A stretch of DNA of 62,862 nt from Ochromonas danica (Eukaryota; Sar; Chrysophyceae; Chromulinales; Chromulinaceae): the NCBI GenBank assembly GCA_015146655.1, contig VKHL01000162.1, forward strand, positions 1 through 62,862. Reading direction: 5' to 3'. The notes beneath the pieces were generated by a model. It was not told where the DNA came from, did not search any database, and saw only the letters and a list, made by a program, of their open reading frames with translations. The translations under genes and the position numbers were made by a program. This document shows, in pieces, positions 22,185-32,208 of the stretch (position 1 is the stretch's first letter; every line of letters starts with the position of its first letter).

Positions 22185-25100
22185 CTAGTCGTTCGATTTG
22201 ACGATCTTCCTCCAATGGTCAAGTTCTCTTTGCAAGGTGTCGGCCATGGAGATGACAGGCTGCCAGTCGAGTTCCTCTCGCAGTTTGGTTACATCCGCCA
22301 CAACTGTCTTGGCGTCAAAGGAAGTAGCAGCACGCAGTTTGCGATGACGAAGGCGACGACTAGAAGCATCAGATGCGATCTGGATGTCTTCACTTGCAGT
22401 AGACATGGAGATGAGCTTTGTCAAGATCTTCTCCAAGACCAAACCTTGACCACGTCCAACATTATAAACCTCACCTTCCTTACCTTGTAATACTACTCGA
22501 ATTGCAGCAGCTGCTGCATCACGAGCATCAAGAATATCACGAATAGCAGAAAGATCACCATGTTTGATCGGAATAGTTTTCCCCGATGCTTCAATGGAAG
22601 CTATTTGCTGACAGAAGTATTCCAGGTCGTTGGTGACTTGCGTTCCCTTGCCCAATACGAGGAAGAAACGAGCAACAATGATCTTTAGACCATATTGCTC
22701 ACCATATTGCAATGCCAAACGCTCTGCGGTCGCTTTGCTTAGACCATAAGGATTGACAGGATCAAGAGGAGCTGACTCTGGAATCGCCTTCGTACTGTAA
22801 TCTGCAACTGTTCGCCCATATTCTGCACTTGATCCAGCAATTAGAACACGAGTATTGGTTAGATTAGCTCTTCGAACTGCTTCCAACAGATTCAATGTTC
22901 CTTGTACATTGATGGCAAGACTGCTGTGCACATGATCAGCCATCACAGAATCACGACGTGGATGCACTTCAGCAAAATGGAAGATCAAAGCAGGACGAAC
23001 TGTCTGAACAACATCCAGAACATTTAATGCATCTCCAAAGCTGCTGGACCAAAGGGTAACATTCTTATTCAATTTCGCCATTTGAGATTCTTGATCAGAA
23101 ATGAGTGCATGCACAAGATATTGAGGATTGTCACAAAGATTGCTCAGAACATGACTCCCCAACAACGTGTTGATGCCTGTAATCAGAACAATCACGCGAT
23201 CCTTGCTGTCCTCTACCACTGGCTTAGACTCTTTAGACGGCTTGACATCCTCATCAGTAGCTTCCTTGTCTTGAGCAATTTCCTCTTTCTTCACGACTTC
23301 GTCATCCTTAGAGACCTTGCTTTTCACAGAGGATTCGTTCACGACCTTCTCCACACTTGCTTTGGGGTTGACCACCTTCTTCTCTTCCTTGATCTCCAGG
23401 AATTGTACTTCAGTATTCTCTGCTGGCTTTTGGTTTGCTTTGGTAACATCATTAGCATCAGCTTCCTTCACAGGTTTGGTGCTCTCCTTCTCACCAGCTG
23501 CTACCTCCTTTTCGACCTTTTCGACCTTTTCTACAGGTTTGTCAGATGAAGGTTTGTCACCAGCAACAGAGAGAGAAGAGTTGTTCTGAGAGCTTGAGAC
23601 ATCGTTTAAATCCAGAAACTGCAATTTGTCTTCCACAATCTTTGAAGAGTTGTTCTTAACTTCACTTGAAATAGTTGCACCAATGGTGTGATTTGATCGA
23701 GAGCCGTTTGACAGTAAAGTTTCATTATGACCGTGATGGTGATGATGAAGCTTACCCATGCCAGGTTTAACGGCGTGCTTGGGCTCCACAGCATTACCTT
23801 CACCCAACAGAACACGAAGACGCTGAGTATTGCCAGCGGATGTGGAGCTCTTCAAATCAATGAACTCGATCTCATTGCTCTTCTTCGTCTTCTCTGAACC
23901 TGAAGAACCTTTCTTCGACTTGGTCTGCTTGCTGCTCGTATTCTCACTACCCTTGTTATCCAAATCCACGAACTGAATCTCATCTTTACTCGTCTTGGGA
24001 GAAGCTTTCTTTGCAGTCTTTGGCTCTTCCTCAACCTCTACATCAGAAGCCTTCGAGATCTTCTTCTGCTTCTTCTCGCTCTTGCCTTCCTCCTCCTCAG
24101 TCGTTTCCTCTTGCTTCTTCTTCTTAGAGCTGGTGCTGGTGGCATCACTGTCACTGTCACTGGCAGCAACCTTTTCCTCTCCCGACACCACCTTCTTCTT
24201 GTTCTCTCCAGCCGATGTGGAGCTCTTCAAGTCAATGAACTCAATCTCATTGCTCTTCTTCGTCTTCTCTGAACCTGAAGAGGCTTTCTTCGACTTGGTC
24301 TGCTTGCTGCTCGTATTCTCACTACCCTTGTTATCCAAATCCACGAACTGAATCTCATCTTTACTCGTCTTGGGAGAAGCTTTCTTTGCAGTCTTTGGCT
24401 CTTCCTCAACCTCTACATCAGAAGCCTTCGAGATCTTCTTCTGCTTCTTCTCGCTCTTGCCTTCCTCCTCCTCAGTCGTTTCCTCTTGCTTCTTCTTCTT
24501 AGAGCTGGTGCTGGTGGCATCACTGTCACTGTCACTGGCAGCAACCTTTTCCTCTCCCGACACCACCTTCTTCTTGTTCTCTCCAGCCGATGTGGAGCTC
24601 TTCAAGTCAATGAACTCAATCTCATTGCTCTTCTTCGTCTTCTCTGAACCTGAAGAGGCTTTCTTCGACTTGGTCTGCTTGCTGCTCGTATTCTCACTAC
24701 CCTTGTTATCCAAATCCACGAACTGAATCTCATCTTTACTCGTCTTGGGAGAAGCTTTCTTTGCAGTCTTTGGCTCTTCCTCAACCTCTACATCAGAAGC
24801 CTTCGAGATCTTCTTCTGCTTCTTCTCGCTCTTGCCTTCCTCCTCCTCAGTCGTTTCCTCTTGCTTCTTCTTCTTAGAGCTGGTGCTGGTGGCATCACTG
24901 TCACTGTCACTGGCAGCAACCTTTTCCTCTCCCGACACCACCTTCTTCTTGTTCTCTCCAGCCGATGTGGAGCTCTTCAAGTCAATGAACTCAATCTCAT
25001 TGCTCTTCTTCGTCTTCTCTGAACCTGAAGAGGCTTTCTTCGACTTGGTCTGCTTGCTGCTCGTATTCTCACTACCCTTGTTATCCAAATCCACGAACTG

Positions 25101-26222
25101 AATCTCATCTTTACTCGTCTTGGGAGAAGCTTTCTTTGCAGTCTTTGGCTCTTCCTCAACCTCTACATCAGAAGCCTTCGAGATCTTCTTCTGCTTCTTC
25201 TCGCTCTTGCCTTCCTCCTCCTCAGTCGTTTCCTCTTGCTTCTTCTTCTTAGAGCTGGTGCTGGTGGCATCACTGTCACTGTCACTGGCAGCAACCTTTT
25301 CCTCTCCCGACACCACCTTCTTCTTGTTCTCTCCAGCCGATGTGGAGCTCTTCAAGTCAATGAACTCAATCTCATTGCTCTTCTTCGTCTTCTCTGAACC
25401 TGAAGAGGCTTTCTTCGACTTGGTCTGCTTGCTGCTCGTATTCTCACTACCCTTGTTATCCAAATCCACGAACTGAATCTCATCTTTACTCGTCTTGGGA
25501 GAAGCTTTCTTTGCAGTCTTTGGCTCTTCCTCAACCTCTACATCAGAAGCCTTCGAGATCTTCTTCTGCTTCTTCTCGCTCTTGCCTTCCTCCTCCTCAG
25601 TCGTTTCCTCTTGCTTCTTCTTCTTAGAGCTGGTGCTGGTGGCATCACTGTCACTGTCACTGGCAGCAACCTTTTCCTCTCCCGACACCACCTTCTTCTT
25701 GTTCTCTCCTCCAGACACGTCCATAAACTCCACTTGGCTGCTCGACTTCTCGACACCTTTGGAAGAAGCTTTGGTCGTCTTGATATCCTCTTTCACGGCC
25801 TTCTTACCGCTATTGGCACTGCTGCCAGCCGAAGTGGAGCTATTCACATCAATGAACTCGATCTCATTGCTCTTCTTCGTCTTCTCGGAAACAGAAGAGG
25901 CTTTATCGGATTTAGCCTCGGATGCTACTGCCTTGGTGTCTGCAGTTGCCTTCGATTTTTTGTTTTCTTCAGGCGATATTTCTAGGAACTCAACTTTTGC
26001 TTCTGATTGAGGTTTAGGAGTTTGCTTTCGTTTTACGGTATTTAACGCGCGGTGATGGTTGAATTCTTCCAGGAAAATCTCTGTGGTTTGGGGTGAATTG
26101 CCATTTCCAGCTTGCAAATCTCTTTTTCTCAGTCCATGATATAGACTTTCTGATGTGACAATAATAGTTGTCAATGATAAAATGAACAATACCTGTATCA
26201 ATAGATTTCTTATCATCTTCAT
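22185..26222 (-). CDS. secretory SDR (GDP-mannose dehydratase-like) protein with a five-fold coding repeat
   Basis: Single exon, 1,345 residues. An N-terminal signal peptide (LLIQVLFILSLTTIIVTSES) is followed by about 1,000 residues of charged low-complexity sequence, then a C-terminal extended short-chain dehydrogenase/epimerase domain (about 1,010-1,340). In the SDR domain the nucleotide loop reads TGINTLLGSH, where TGxxGxxG is usual, so the second glycine position is altered. The catalytic YxxxK is present in NPYGLSKA, preceded by the strand AGSSAEYG. The closest named relatives by eye are GDP-mannose 4,6-dehydratases, but the substrate is uncertain. The middle region has five tandem 125-residue units and repeated xEFIDL-type motifs. 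A cluster of N-glycosylation sequons (around NETLLSNGSRSNHT) fits a luminal location. No C-terminal KDEL is present. Confidence 0.8.
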   Translation of the reverse strand: MKMIRNLLIQVLFILSLTTIIVTSESLYHGLRKRDLQAGNGNSPQTTEIFLEEFNHHRALNTVKRKQTPKPQSEAKVEFLEISPEENKKSKATADTKAVASEAKSDKASSVSEKTKKSNEIEFIDVNSSTSAGSSANSGKKAVKEDIKTTKASSKGVEKSSSQVEFMDVSGGENKKKVVSGEEKVAASDSDSDATSTSSKKKKQEETTEEEEGKSEKKQKKISKASDVEVEEEPKTAKKASPKTSKDEIQFVDLDNKGSENTSSKQTKSKKASSGSEKTKKSNEIEFIDLKSSTSAGENKKKVVSGEEKVAASDSDSDATSTSSKKKKQEETTEEEEGKSEKKQKKISKASDVEVEEEPKTAKKASPKTSKDEIQFVDLDNKGSENTSSKQTKSKKASSGSEKTKKSNEIEFIDLKSSTSAGENKKKVVSGEEKVAASDSDSDATSTSSKKKKQEETTEEEEGKSEKKQKKISKASDVEVEEEPKTAKKASPKTSKDEIQFVDLDNKGSENTSSKQTKSKKASSGSEKTKKSNEIEFIDLKSSTSAGENKKKVVSGEEKVAASDSDSDATSTSSKKKKQEETTEEEEGKSEKKQKKISKASDVEVEEEPKTAKKASPKTSKDEIQFVDLDNKGSENTSSKQTKSKKASSGSEKTKKSNEIEFIDLKSSTSAGENKKKVVSGEEKVAASDSDSDATSTSSKKKKQEETTEEEEGKSEKKQKKISKASDVEVEEEPKTAKKASPKTSKDEIQFVDLDNKGSENTSSKQTKSKKGSSGSEKTKKSNEIEFIDLKSSTSAGNTQRLRVLLGEGNAVEPKHAVKPGMGKLHHHHHGHNETLLSNGSRSNHTIGATISSEVKNNSSKIVEDKLQFLDLNDVSSSQNNSSLSVAGDKPSSDKPVEKVEKVEKEVAAGEKESTKPVKEADANDVTKANQKPAENTEVQFLEIKEEKKVVNPKASVEKVVNESSVKSKVSKDDEVVKKEEIAQDKEATDEDVKPSKESKPVVEDSKDRVIVLITGINTLLGSHVLSNLCDNPQYLVHALISDQESQMAKLNKNVTLWSSSFGDALNVLDVVQTVRPALIFHFAEVHPRRDSVMADHVHSSLAINVQGTLNLLEAVRRANLTNTRVLIAGSSAEYGRTVADYSTKAIPESAPLDPVNPYGLSKATAERLALQYGEQYGLKIIVARFFLVLGKGTQVTNDLEYFCQQIASIEASGKTIPIKHGDLSAIRDILDARDAAAAAIRVVLQGKEGEVYNVGRGQGLVLEKILTKLISMSTASEDIQIASDASSRRLRHRKLRAATSFDAKTVVADVTKLREELDWQPVISMADTLQRELDHWRKIVKSND
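23835..25709 (-). repeat. five tandem 375-bp coding repeats
   Basis: Units at 25335-25709, 24960-25334, 24585-24959, 24210-24584 and 23835-24209 are each exactly 375 bp (125 codons). The first four by protein order are almost or entirely identical; the last carries a few changes (for example KKG for KKA). Such uniformity points to recent amplification or ongoing gene conversion. The period is a multiple of three, so copy number can change without breaking the frame. Confidence 0.97.
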
Positions 26223-26464
26223 ATCGAGTGATTATTGATAATGACATGAACAGACATGGAAAAAGACAACGCGATTTGACAAGTTAAACCCTCCAATGCG
26301 CCAAAAAGTTGTGTGGAAAGATGTTGGAATCTTGTGTGGAAAGGTGGAATGTCCTGTGGAAAGTTGGAAGTTGCGTGGGGTGGTGGGAGCAAGAAGGTCT
26401 TCGAGACCAAGCAGTGAGTGACTCCATCCATCAACAACAGAGTTCTGTAGCTGACCAATCCAGA

Positions 26465-27334
26465 ATGTTCGATCCTTCAAAGGCTACCCGTGATAAAGCT
26501 GCAAAGGCGCAGAAGAAGAAAGGTATTGAGGATCTCAAGACATGGGCAATGGAATTAGTTCCTGAGGATTTGAGGGCTGGTCTCATCATCGATGTCAGCG
26601 AAGTTGTTTGTGGTGATCCTTCTTGTGCTCCTATTGACACCTTCTTCACTCTTGTATGGGAAACCTCAGGAAAAGGAATTTTCGCTATTCCTTTGCCTGT
26701 TGCGGAAATCGCCAAGGATGAGTTCAGCGAGTTCTTCCCTGTACGTTCTCCGTGCTTTCATTGTGTCCCATCTTGCTGTTTTGGACTGATGTGGATCCAC
26801 AATTTCATGTACAGGATCGTGATACTCTTGAGCAATGGAAAGCCGGCAAGCGAGCCAGATGGCCACCTTTGCCCGCACTGCGCTTCTCGGTGGGAGATCG
26901 TGTGGAGTGTCGCATCGGCCCTCACCCTGTCAAAGGTAGCTCGTTTAAATTCGTTTTTACGGGTTGAAAATAAAATTTCTCTATGGTTATAGGATGGGCT
27001 CCGGGGCGGATAATAAAGCTCTATTACTCGGAACCCAACTGGCCTCCCAACATGTACGAGAATAATAACCTGTTTTTATGGTTATTCCTCGCTGACTTTG
27101 TGCTGTTGAATTGATAGGGTCGTACCATATCAAATTGCTTTGCACGATGGTCGGCTGATCTTCGCTCCTCAGGATACTGACCAGGTCATAAGATTACGCC
27201 CTCCTCCCGCACCAGATGCTCCTTCATCGCCTGAGTATGTTCCTCAACCCTATGACGAAGATGATTACCCTGATTACGATGATGGGGAGGAAGATGAAGA
27301 AGGAGAGATGGAAGAAGAAGAAGATGAGGACTAG
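26465..27334 (+). CDS. conserved hypothetical protein with an acidic tail (SH3-like algal domain)
   Basis: Four exons (26465-26740, 26815-26935, 26993-27053, 27118-27334) join in phase to 224 residues. The N-terminal half has the block IIDVSEVVCGDPSCAPIDT. The second half has FSVGDRVECRIG...GWAPGRIIKLYY and then VVPYQIALHDGRLIFAPQDTDQVIR, a pattern I associate with a small beta-barrel module common in algal and other protist proteins, often next to ankyrin or MYND domains. No function is established for it that I can name. The C-terminus is proline-rich and then almost wholly acidic (DDYPDYDDGEEDEEGE). The ATG at 26465 was preferred over an upstream in-frame ATG because conserved sequence begins after it. 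It is divergent from the SDR gene. Confidence 0.75.
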
Positions 27335-27766
27335 CGATCGGGTTGGAATCAAACCTCCATTAGGTGCTTATATTATGTCGGCGCATGTTCCTCAGAAAGG
27401 ATATGCGCGTTGAAGCTAACGACCAATTTTAAATATACATTAGTGAAAATTTTGATGATACCGCGATATAACTAAATAGAATTTTCAGTGATCATAGACT
27501 AAACATGGTTGATGCGCGATCATAGACTGATATGATTAGCACTCTAATGCATTTGCCTTGGTCTCGTGCAAAGAATCTATAGCACGATCGTGCTACCTTC
27601 CTCGTGGACTAATACTTAGCCCCATGATATAATACACAGGTGGTCTGGAAGAGTTACATGTCAACCACTTAGCCCTTGGCCAGTCAATGGAAAAACGACT
27701 TCTGTGACGTTTCTATGACTGTTTCTTGCGTGATGTGCCGCCACCATCAAGTCATTCCACGAGACA
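27335..27766. other. intergenic, no gene seen
   Basis: A 432-bp stretch between the orphan acidic protein and the zinc-finger gene on the same strand. It contains a direct repeat of GCGATCATAGACT-like sequence (around 27488-27530) and the promoter of the downstream gene; nothing else is recognisable. Confidence 0.6.
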
Positions 27767-28236
27767 ATGACAAGAACAAGGAATCATCGAGCAAGAGCTA
27801 CTAAGAACAAACAGTACCGAAAAGGTTCTTCTACAAAGAGGAGGAGGCGAGATATCGACCAAATTCAAGATGATCTGAAAAAGGAAGAAAGACAAGGCCG
27901 CGCACTTGAATTCCAACCAGATGAAGACCTGCCAGGCTTGGGTCGCTTCTATTGCACTCCTTGTGCTCGACATTTTGCTGACCAAGAAACGTTAGATGTT
28001 CATTGCAAATCCAAGGTGCATAAGCGAAGGTATGACTGACTGACTGACTGTCTAATGAGATGACTCTGTCTTCTGCTCTTTCACTCACTGAACTTGTTGT
28101 TTCTATCTCTCTCAGACTGAAGGATGTAGCTCAAGAACAATATACTCACGAAGAAGCAGAACGAGCAGCTGGAAAGACTAAGGAAGTGCTTCCTCCAGCA
28201 CATGGTCCCAAAGAGAGTGAGATGGTGGATGAGTGA
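27767..28236 (+). CDS. ZNF593/Bud20-like C2H2 zinc-finger ribosome-biogenesis factor
   Basis: Shuttling factor that travels with pre-60S ribosomal particles. Exons 27767-28029 and 28116-28236 (86-bp intron, phase 2) give 127 residues, the usual length for the family. It has a basic N-terminus (TKRRRRDIDQIQDDL), the linker FQPDEDLPGLGRFYC, one C2H2 finger (C-x2-C in CTPCARHFADQETLDVHCKS, ending in the HCKSKVHKRR helix), and after the intron the family block RLKDVAQEQYTHEEAERAAG. The intron splits the conserved KRR-LK junction, which fixes the splice sites. Confidence 0.92.
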
Positions 28237-28651
28237 GCCGCCACCGCCTCCGCCTGGTTTATGTCAATAAAGCAAATCAGTCAGCAGTCTGTCTGTTAGT
28301 CAGTGGTGGTGGTAGAATAAGATGGGGGAAGGCTTCATGTCAAGATGTTACTATGGGGTTTAGTTCGTAGAAGCTAAAGGCTTGGTTGGCTGTAGACTAC
28401 ATTATCTTTAGCAGTCAAGTTGAACACCTCGAACCTGTTGTTGTTAGTGGGTGAGCTAGACTGTCGTGATAAACTAATGCTGTCATGTTGGTACCGTCTA
28501 ACGAGGAAAGTTAATTAATATTTTGTACACACGTAAAAGCACACGCAAAGAAGAAAGATACCAATAGACTGGTAAAACTCGCATGTTCTATCCAATATTG
28601 GACCTCCGAAAAAAACTGAAGGGAGGACACAGCTCTCCCTTCTTCAATGAA
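28237..28651. other. intergenic between convergent genes
   Basis: A 415-bp region holding the 3' ends of the ZNF593-like gene and the first F-box-like/LRR gene. It contains short CAGT/CTGT direct repeats near 28270-28310; no coding sequence or RNA gene seen. Confidence 0.6.
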
Positions 28652-30463
28652 TTAGAGCTGGAATCGACTATAATAGGCTGCAATAGAGGCATAGAGGTTG
28701 CTGATACTGTTAGGAAGAAATGGATTGTTATGCTGTGACCAGCCGTGCTCATTTCTCACAGTTTCCCATACCTCTGATGTGTTTGACAACAAATACGAAG
28801 GCGACTTGCTAGAGTTCATAGAAGACGGAAGGGAAGAACTAGACGATGACGAAGAAGCAGCCACACCATCTTCAAAACGTTGAATAGCCACCACTTCCGC
28901 TCTCTCTGCATAGGGTATAAATGAAGTGGAATAGGGATGACTGAGAGCGGAAATGTGCACTAACCTGGAATGATGTGTAGAGGAAGCTGGGAATGGTGGA
29001 GGAGGCTTATAAGTTACTTGAATAGATAGAGAACATAAGATTCTTCTCACATCATCGGATAGTTCCATTCCACTTATGGTCAACTTCTTCAACCGTCCTT
29101 CTGAGTTAATTCCCAATTCCATGATGGCTTCTTCGGTGATGGCAGAGATATGATCAAGATAGAGCACTTCTAGAGCCAAGGCATTGCCCAATGCTACCAT
29201 ACTTTCATCTGTCAAATGCTCACCAAATGGGATAGTCAAACTACGTAATTGAGGACAATATTTAACAATAGCATGAATGGCTTCATCTGTTAAGCAACGA
29301 TTGACTTCCAAGGAAGAAGGCAAGATCAACTCTTCTAAAAGACGATTCATACGGCAAAGCTTCACAATGACTTCATCCGTAATACCTTGATTATAACCAA
29401 AGTCAACCTTCTTCAAAGTGTTAAAACTTGAGACTAAGGAGAGCATTTGTCGAGGTTGAACACATGGACCTTGCCATGCTAATTCTTTCAATCCTTTCAT
29501 TAATCGAAGAACCTTATATTGATCATTAATTCTCTGTGGATGATGTGAATGGTTTTCAGGCAGAGATATTTGGAAGAACTCTGCATCGATGATAGTCCCA
29601 TCAATCACTCCTTCTTCGATAATCAGTGACTGAATCTGTGGTAATTCTCTGGCCACATGAGCCAAGAGCTCATGATCTGTCGACTTGTACCCATTAAGAC
29701 ACAAAGTATGGAAGTGAGGACAGGAAGCACTTAAAGACTCAATCCATGTCTTTTCATGAGGAAGATGATCATCTAACTCATAATCTAATCGTTCCAAACC
29801 AGGACATGCTTCTAACAAGATCTTCATTCCAGTGGCACTAATTAGAGTGACAACTTTCAATGAACGAACAGAAGAATTCTTTGATAATTCCTTCAAACTA
29901 CTTCCTGTAGCATGTTCAGGATCAAAACATTCCATATCAAAGCCAATAAGACTGACTCGATTAAGATGCTTGACTGTGCGGAAAAGATGATCCAAACATT
30001 TCCCATCAATATGGTAACAATTATCAATCTCAACAAAGGTTAATGTTTGACCACAAGCATCAATTAATTGCTTGAAGTGATCATTATGAATGCCTTTAAT
30101 ATGACTCAGAGAGAGCTCAGTGAGAGTAGTTCGACCAGGTAGGAGGATGTCTGCCACGACAGAGGACATGGCCACCGAGACATGGACCTTCTCCAGATAG
30201 AGAGAGTGCAGCCTCAATTGGCGTTGATTAATCCATTTCAGATAGGATAGACCAAGATGGTGATCAGTGTGAGTGGAAGCGGGAACGACCATTCCCTGCA
30301 GCAGGGTGAGGTAGGTCTCTCTCAGCTCATGATTGCACAGGCTGCTATCAACTAGCAGAGCCAGCTCAGAGATGGATAACCAATAAAAGAGAACATTCAA
30401 GACAAGATCCCGAGGAAGAGTAAAGATTTCAGCACAGGTTAGACCAGCAGGATACTTCTTCAT
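28652..30463 (-). CDS. F-box-like leucine-rich-repeat protein (paralogue 1)
   Basis: Single exon, 603 residues. Residues about 10-55 form an F-box-like helical start (FTLPRDLVLNVLFYWLSISELALL). A conserved bridge follows (LSYLKWINQRQLRLHSL), then roughly a dozen cysteine-containing, amn1-type LRRs (LTFVEIDNCYHIDGKCLDHL, LRSLTIPFGEHLTDESMVAL). The C-terminus is serine-rich and unstructured. Proteins of this layout usually serve as substrate receptors of SCF ubiquitin ligases, but the F-box match is loose and the role is inferred. The neighbouring gene at 31213 has the same order of parts and orientation, suggesting tandem duplication. Translation starts at the first ATG of the open frame. Confidence 0.7.
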   Translation of the reverse strand: MKKYPAGLTCAEIFTLPRDLVLNVLFYWLSISELALLVDSSLCNHELRETYLTLLQGMVVPASTHTDHHLGLSYLKWINQRQLRLHSLYLEKVHVSVAMSSVVADILLPGRTTLTELSLSHIKGIHNDHFKQLIDACGQTLTFVEIDNCYHIDGKCLDHLFRTVKHLNRVSLIGFDMECFDPEHATGSSLKELSKNSSVRSLKVVTLISATGMKILLEACPGLERLDYELDDHLPHEKTWIESLSASCPHFHTLCLNGYKSTDHELLAHVARELPQIQSLIIEEGVIDGTIIDAEFFQISLPENHSHHPQRINDQYKVLRLMKGLKELAWQGPCVQPRQMLSLVSSFNTLKKVDFGYNQGITDEVIVKLCRMNRLLEELILPSSLEVNRCLTDEAIHAIVKYCPQLRSLTIPFGEHLTDESMVALGNALALEVLYLDHISAITEEAIMELGINSEGRLKKLTISGMELSDDVRRILCSLSIQVTYKPPPPFPASSTHHSRLVHISALSHPYSTSFIPYAERAEVVAIQRFEDGVAASSSSSSSSLPSSMNSSKSPSYLLSNTSEVWETVRNEHGWSQHNNPFLPNSISNLYASIAAYYSRFQL

Positions 30464-31212
30464 TCCTGACTAATTGATAGTCTATTGATTGTGAAAACGA
30501 TGATGACAAGTGAACAATGAGGTTGATGTAGACTAGTCGTATTAATTAATGAAATCGTCTGATGAAGTAGAGAAAGAAGAAGAAGAAGACAAAGAGACCT
30601 TCCTTTCTCCACATACGCAACTACTTTCTTCTTCGATGAGATGGGGACAGGAAGAGAAGAGCAGAAGGCCAAGGGAGACGTACTTGACCTCATCATAAAG
30701 CCATCCTGCTCTACCTTGAGCACTGAGCAAAAGTCCTCTTTTGCTTCTTTTAACTCAATTAATCGCCAAGTCAAGTCAACCTTGTCTTGCACCTGCTGAC
30801 TCAGCTCTCCTCCCCACACTACCTGGCCAACTGACAGACGTGGAATCCATGGATTCCATGCTTCTCCCCTCCACAGTTTTAGTGTAAAAGGGGAGTTTTA
30901 GTGTAAAAGGTGTGTGGTTAGCTCATTTCAATTGTACATTAACATTTATATTTCATTATTTATCACAGATAAGCATATATTCGTACCAGTCACGAGTATA
31001 TAGATAAGAAGCCTAGCTAACGGTAACCATCCACAATAAACACAACGTCCATCACTACGTAACTACTCTAATAAGATGGCAATCATTGTATTCTGCAGAC
31101 ATCAAGGGGGAAGCTAGAAAAGGACTATGATTAAAATAAAGGCCACCCACTTGACTAAAGACCGTAGCACACTCAGTTTCTCATCTAACGGTACTTTGCC
31201 TTTCTGTTGTCA
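30464..31212. promoter_or_regulatory. upstream region of LRR paralogue 1 with an 18-bp palindrome
   Basis: A 749-bp gap between the two LRR paralogues. At 30841-30858 lies the perfect palindrome TGGAATCCATGGATTCCA, and at 30877-30912 two direct copies of GTTTTAGTGTAAAAGG. A weak open stretch on the reverse strand near 30660-30810 could be a 5' untranslated or short coding exon, but I found no coherent splice model for it. Confidence 0.45.
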
Positions 31213-32208
31213 TCAGATATAAACAGATTTGATGATCTCCAGTTCAGGCAAAGCTTGCATAGTTTTAAGAATTGCCTCCTTGGTGAGTTTGTGGCAGTGA
31301 TGAACATTGAGGTGACGCAAGCGATCTCTTTGACTTTTGGGCATGCTTCTCACGGTCATTAGACAATTGTCCGTGATCTCCTTCACTTGTGAGACATCAA
31401 TACTCTCCAGATACTCACAATGCAGGACAAGATGCTCCACAGCCAAATCACTCACCAAAACACAAGCAGAGATATCCACATCTCGCAGTTTGGGATTATT
31501 CTTTGCCAACGTGTTCACCAAGAAGTCATTCATAACAGTAGAGTAAGCAATCTTGAAAACACGTAAACTGGAGACGCGTTCAAAGAATTGCAACAATCCT
31601 TTCTGACTGACTCCAAAGCATGCCGTGAGATCAAGAGAATGAAGATATGTGGCAATGCCTTCCACAGTCGTTAAAAGACTGTCGGCAACTTTCCAACAGC
31701 CTGCTAGATCCAACACTTCCAATTTCGGTGTTGAATGTAACAAAGCATCCAAACATTCATTTTCCATTTTCTTGAAGTTCTTTAAGTGGATTTCTTTTAA
31801 AGGCACAGGATGTGATTGATTTGCAACATATTGACTTAAGAGATGTTGCACTTCTGAGGTAAGGATACCACAACAAGCATCAATGCTCATCACTCGCAAA
31901 GGTGCAATGACAGTCTTCAAGGATAAAGACTTGATCTTGTTTTCAAATCCAACCCAATTGTCTTCTCCTATAAGGAGTTGATCAATTTTGACTTGACGTT
32001 GACTAAGATAGTTCAGATGATGATAGGATAGCTTTCCAACATCTGGAATAACAATCTCAGGTTCAGCCAAGATCGAAATTAAAGTCTTTCGATCTTTCCA
32101 ATTTGTGGTTGCAGAATCTAATCTTGCAATATCACGAATACGCAAGTATGTCCATAGAATCTCTTCAATCACTTCATCAGGAAGACGAAAGTAAAATGAA
32201 ACACTCAT
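31213..32208 (-). CDS. F-box-like leucine-rich-repeat protein (paralogue 2)
   Basis: Single exon, 331 residues, about half the length of paralogue 1 because it has fewer repeats and no serine-rich tail. It opens with an F-box-like segment (FRLPDEVIEEILWTYLRIRD), then the bridge LSYHHLNYLSQRQVKIDQL that corresponds to the same element in paralogue 1. Amn1-type LRRs follow (LEVLDLAGCWKVADSLL, LHSLDLTACFGVSQKGLL, LRHLNVHHCHKLTKEAIL). An SCF adaptor role is likely by analogy only. Confidence 0.7.
   Translation of the reverse strand: MSVSFYFRLPDEVIEEILWTYLRIRDIARLDSATTNWKDRKTLISILAEPEIVIPDVGKLSYHHLNYLSQRQVKIDQLLIGEDNWVGFENKIKSLSLKTVIAPLRVMSIDACCGILTSEVQHLLSQYVANQSHPVPLKEIHLKNFKKMENECLDALLHSTPKLEVLDLAGCWKVADSLLTTVEGIATYLHSLDLTACFGVSQKGLLQFFERVSSLRVFKIAYSTVMNDFLVNTLAKNNPKLRDVDISACVLVSDLAVEHLVLHCEYLESIDVSQVKEITDNCLMTVRSMPKSQRDRLRHLNVHHCHKLTKEAILKTMQALPELEIIKSVYI

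Noticed and set aside
23835-25709. Tandem array considered as CRISPR or satellite
   Set aside because: Units are 375 bp without spacers, keep the coding frame and lie inside one long protein.
23995-26010. Series of 118-171-codon open frames on the plus strand, repeating every 375 bp
   Set aside because: They are antisense shadows of the five SDR repeats; their serine/phenylalanine-rich sequence is just the complement of the Lys/Glu/Ser codons.
26309-26464. Upstream in-frame start for the orphan acidic-tailed protein
   Set aside because: The added residues (Cys/Trp-rich) look non-coding and conserved sequence starts only after the ATG at 26465.
30460-30819. 119-codon open frame upstream of LRR paralogue 1
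   Set aside because: It begins with GTG, has a partly plausible start but a low-complexity end, and no splice link to the LRR gene could be found.
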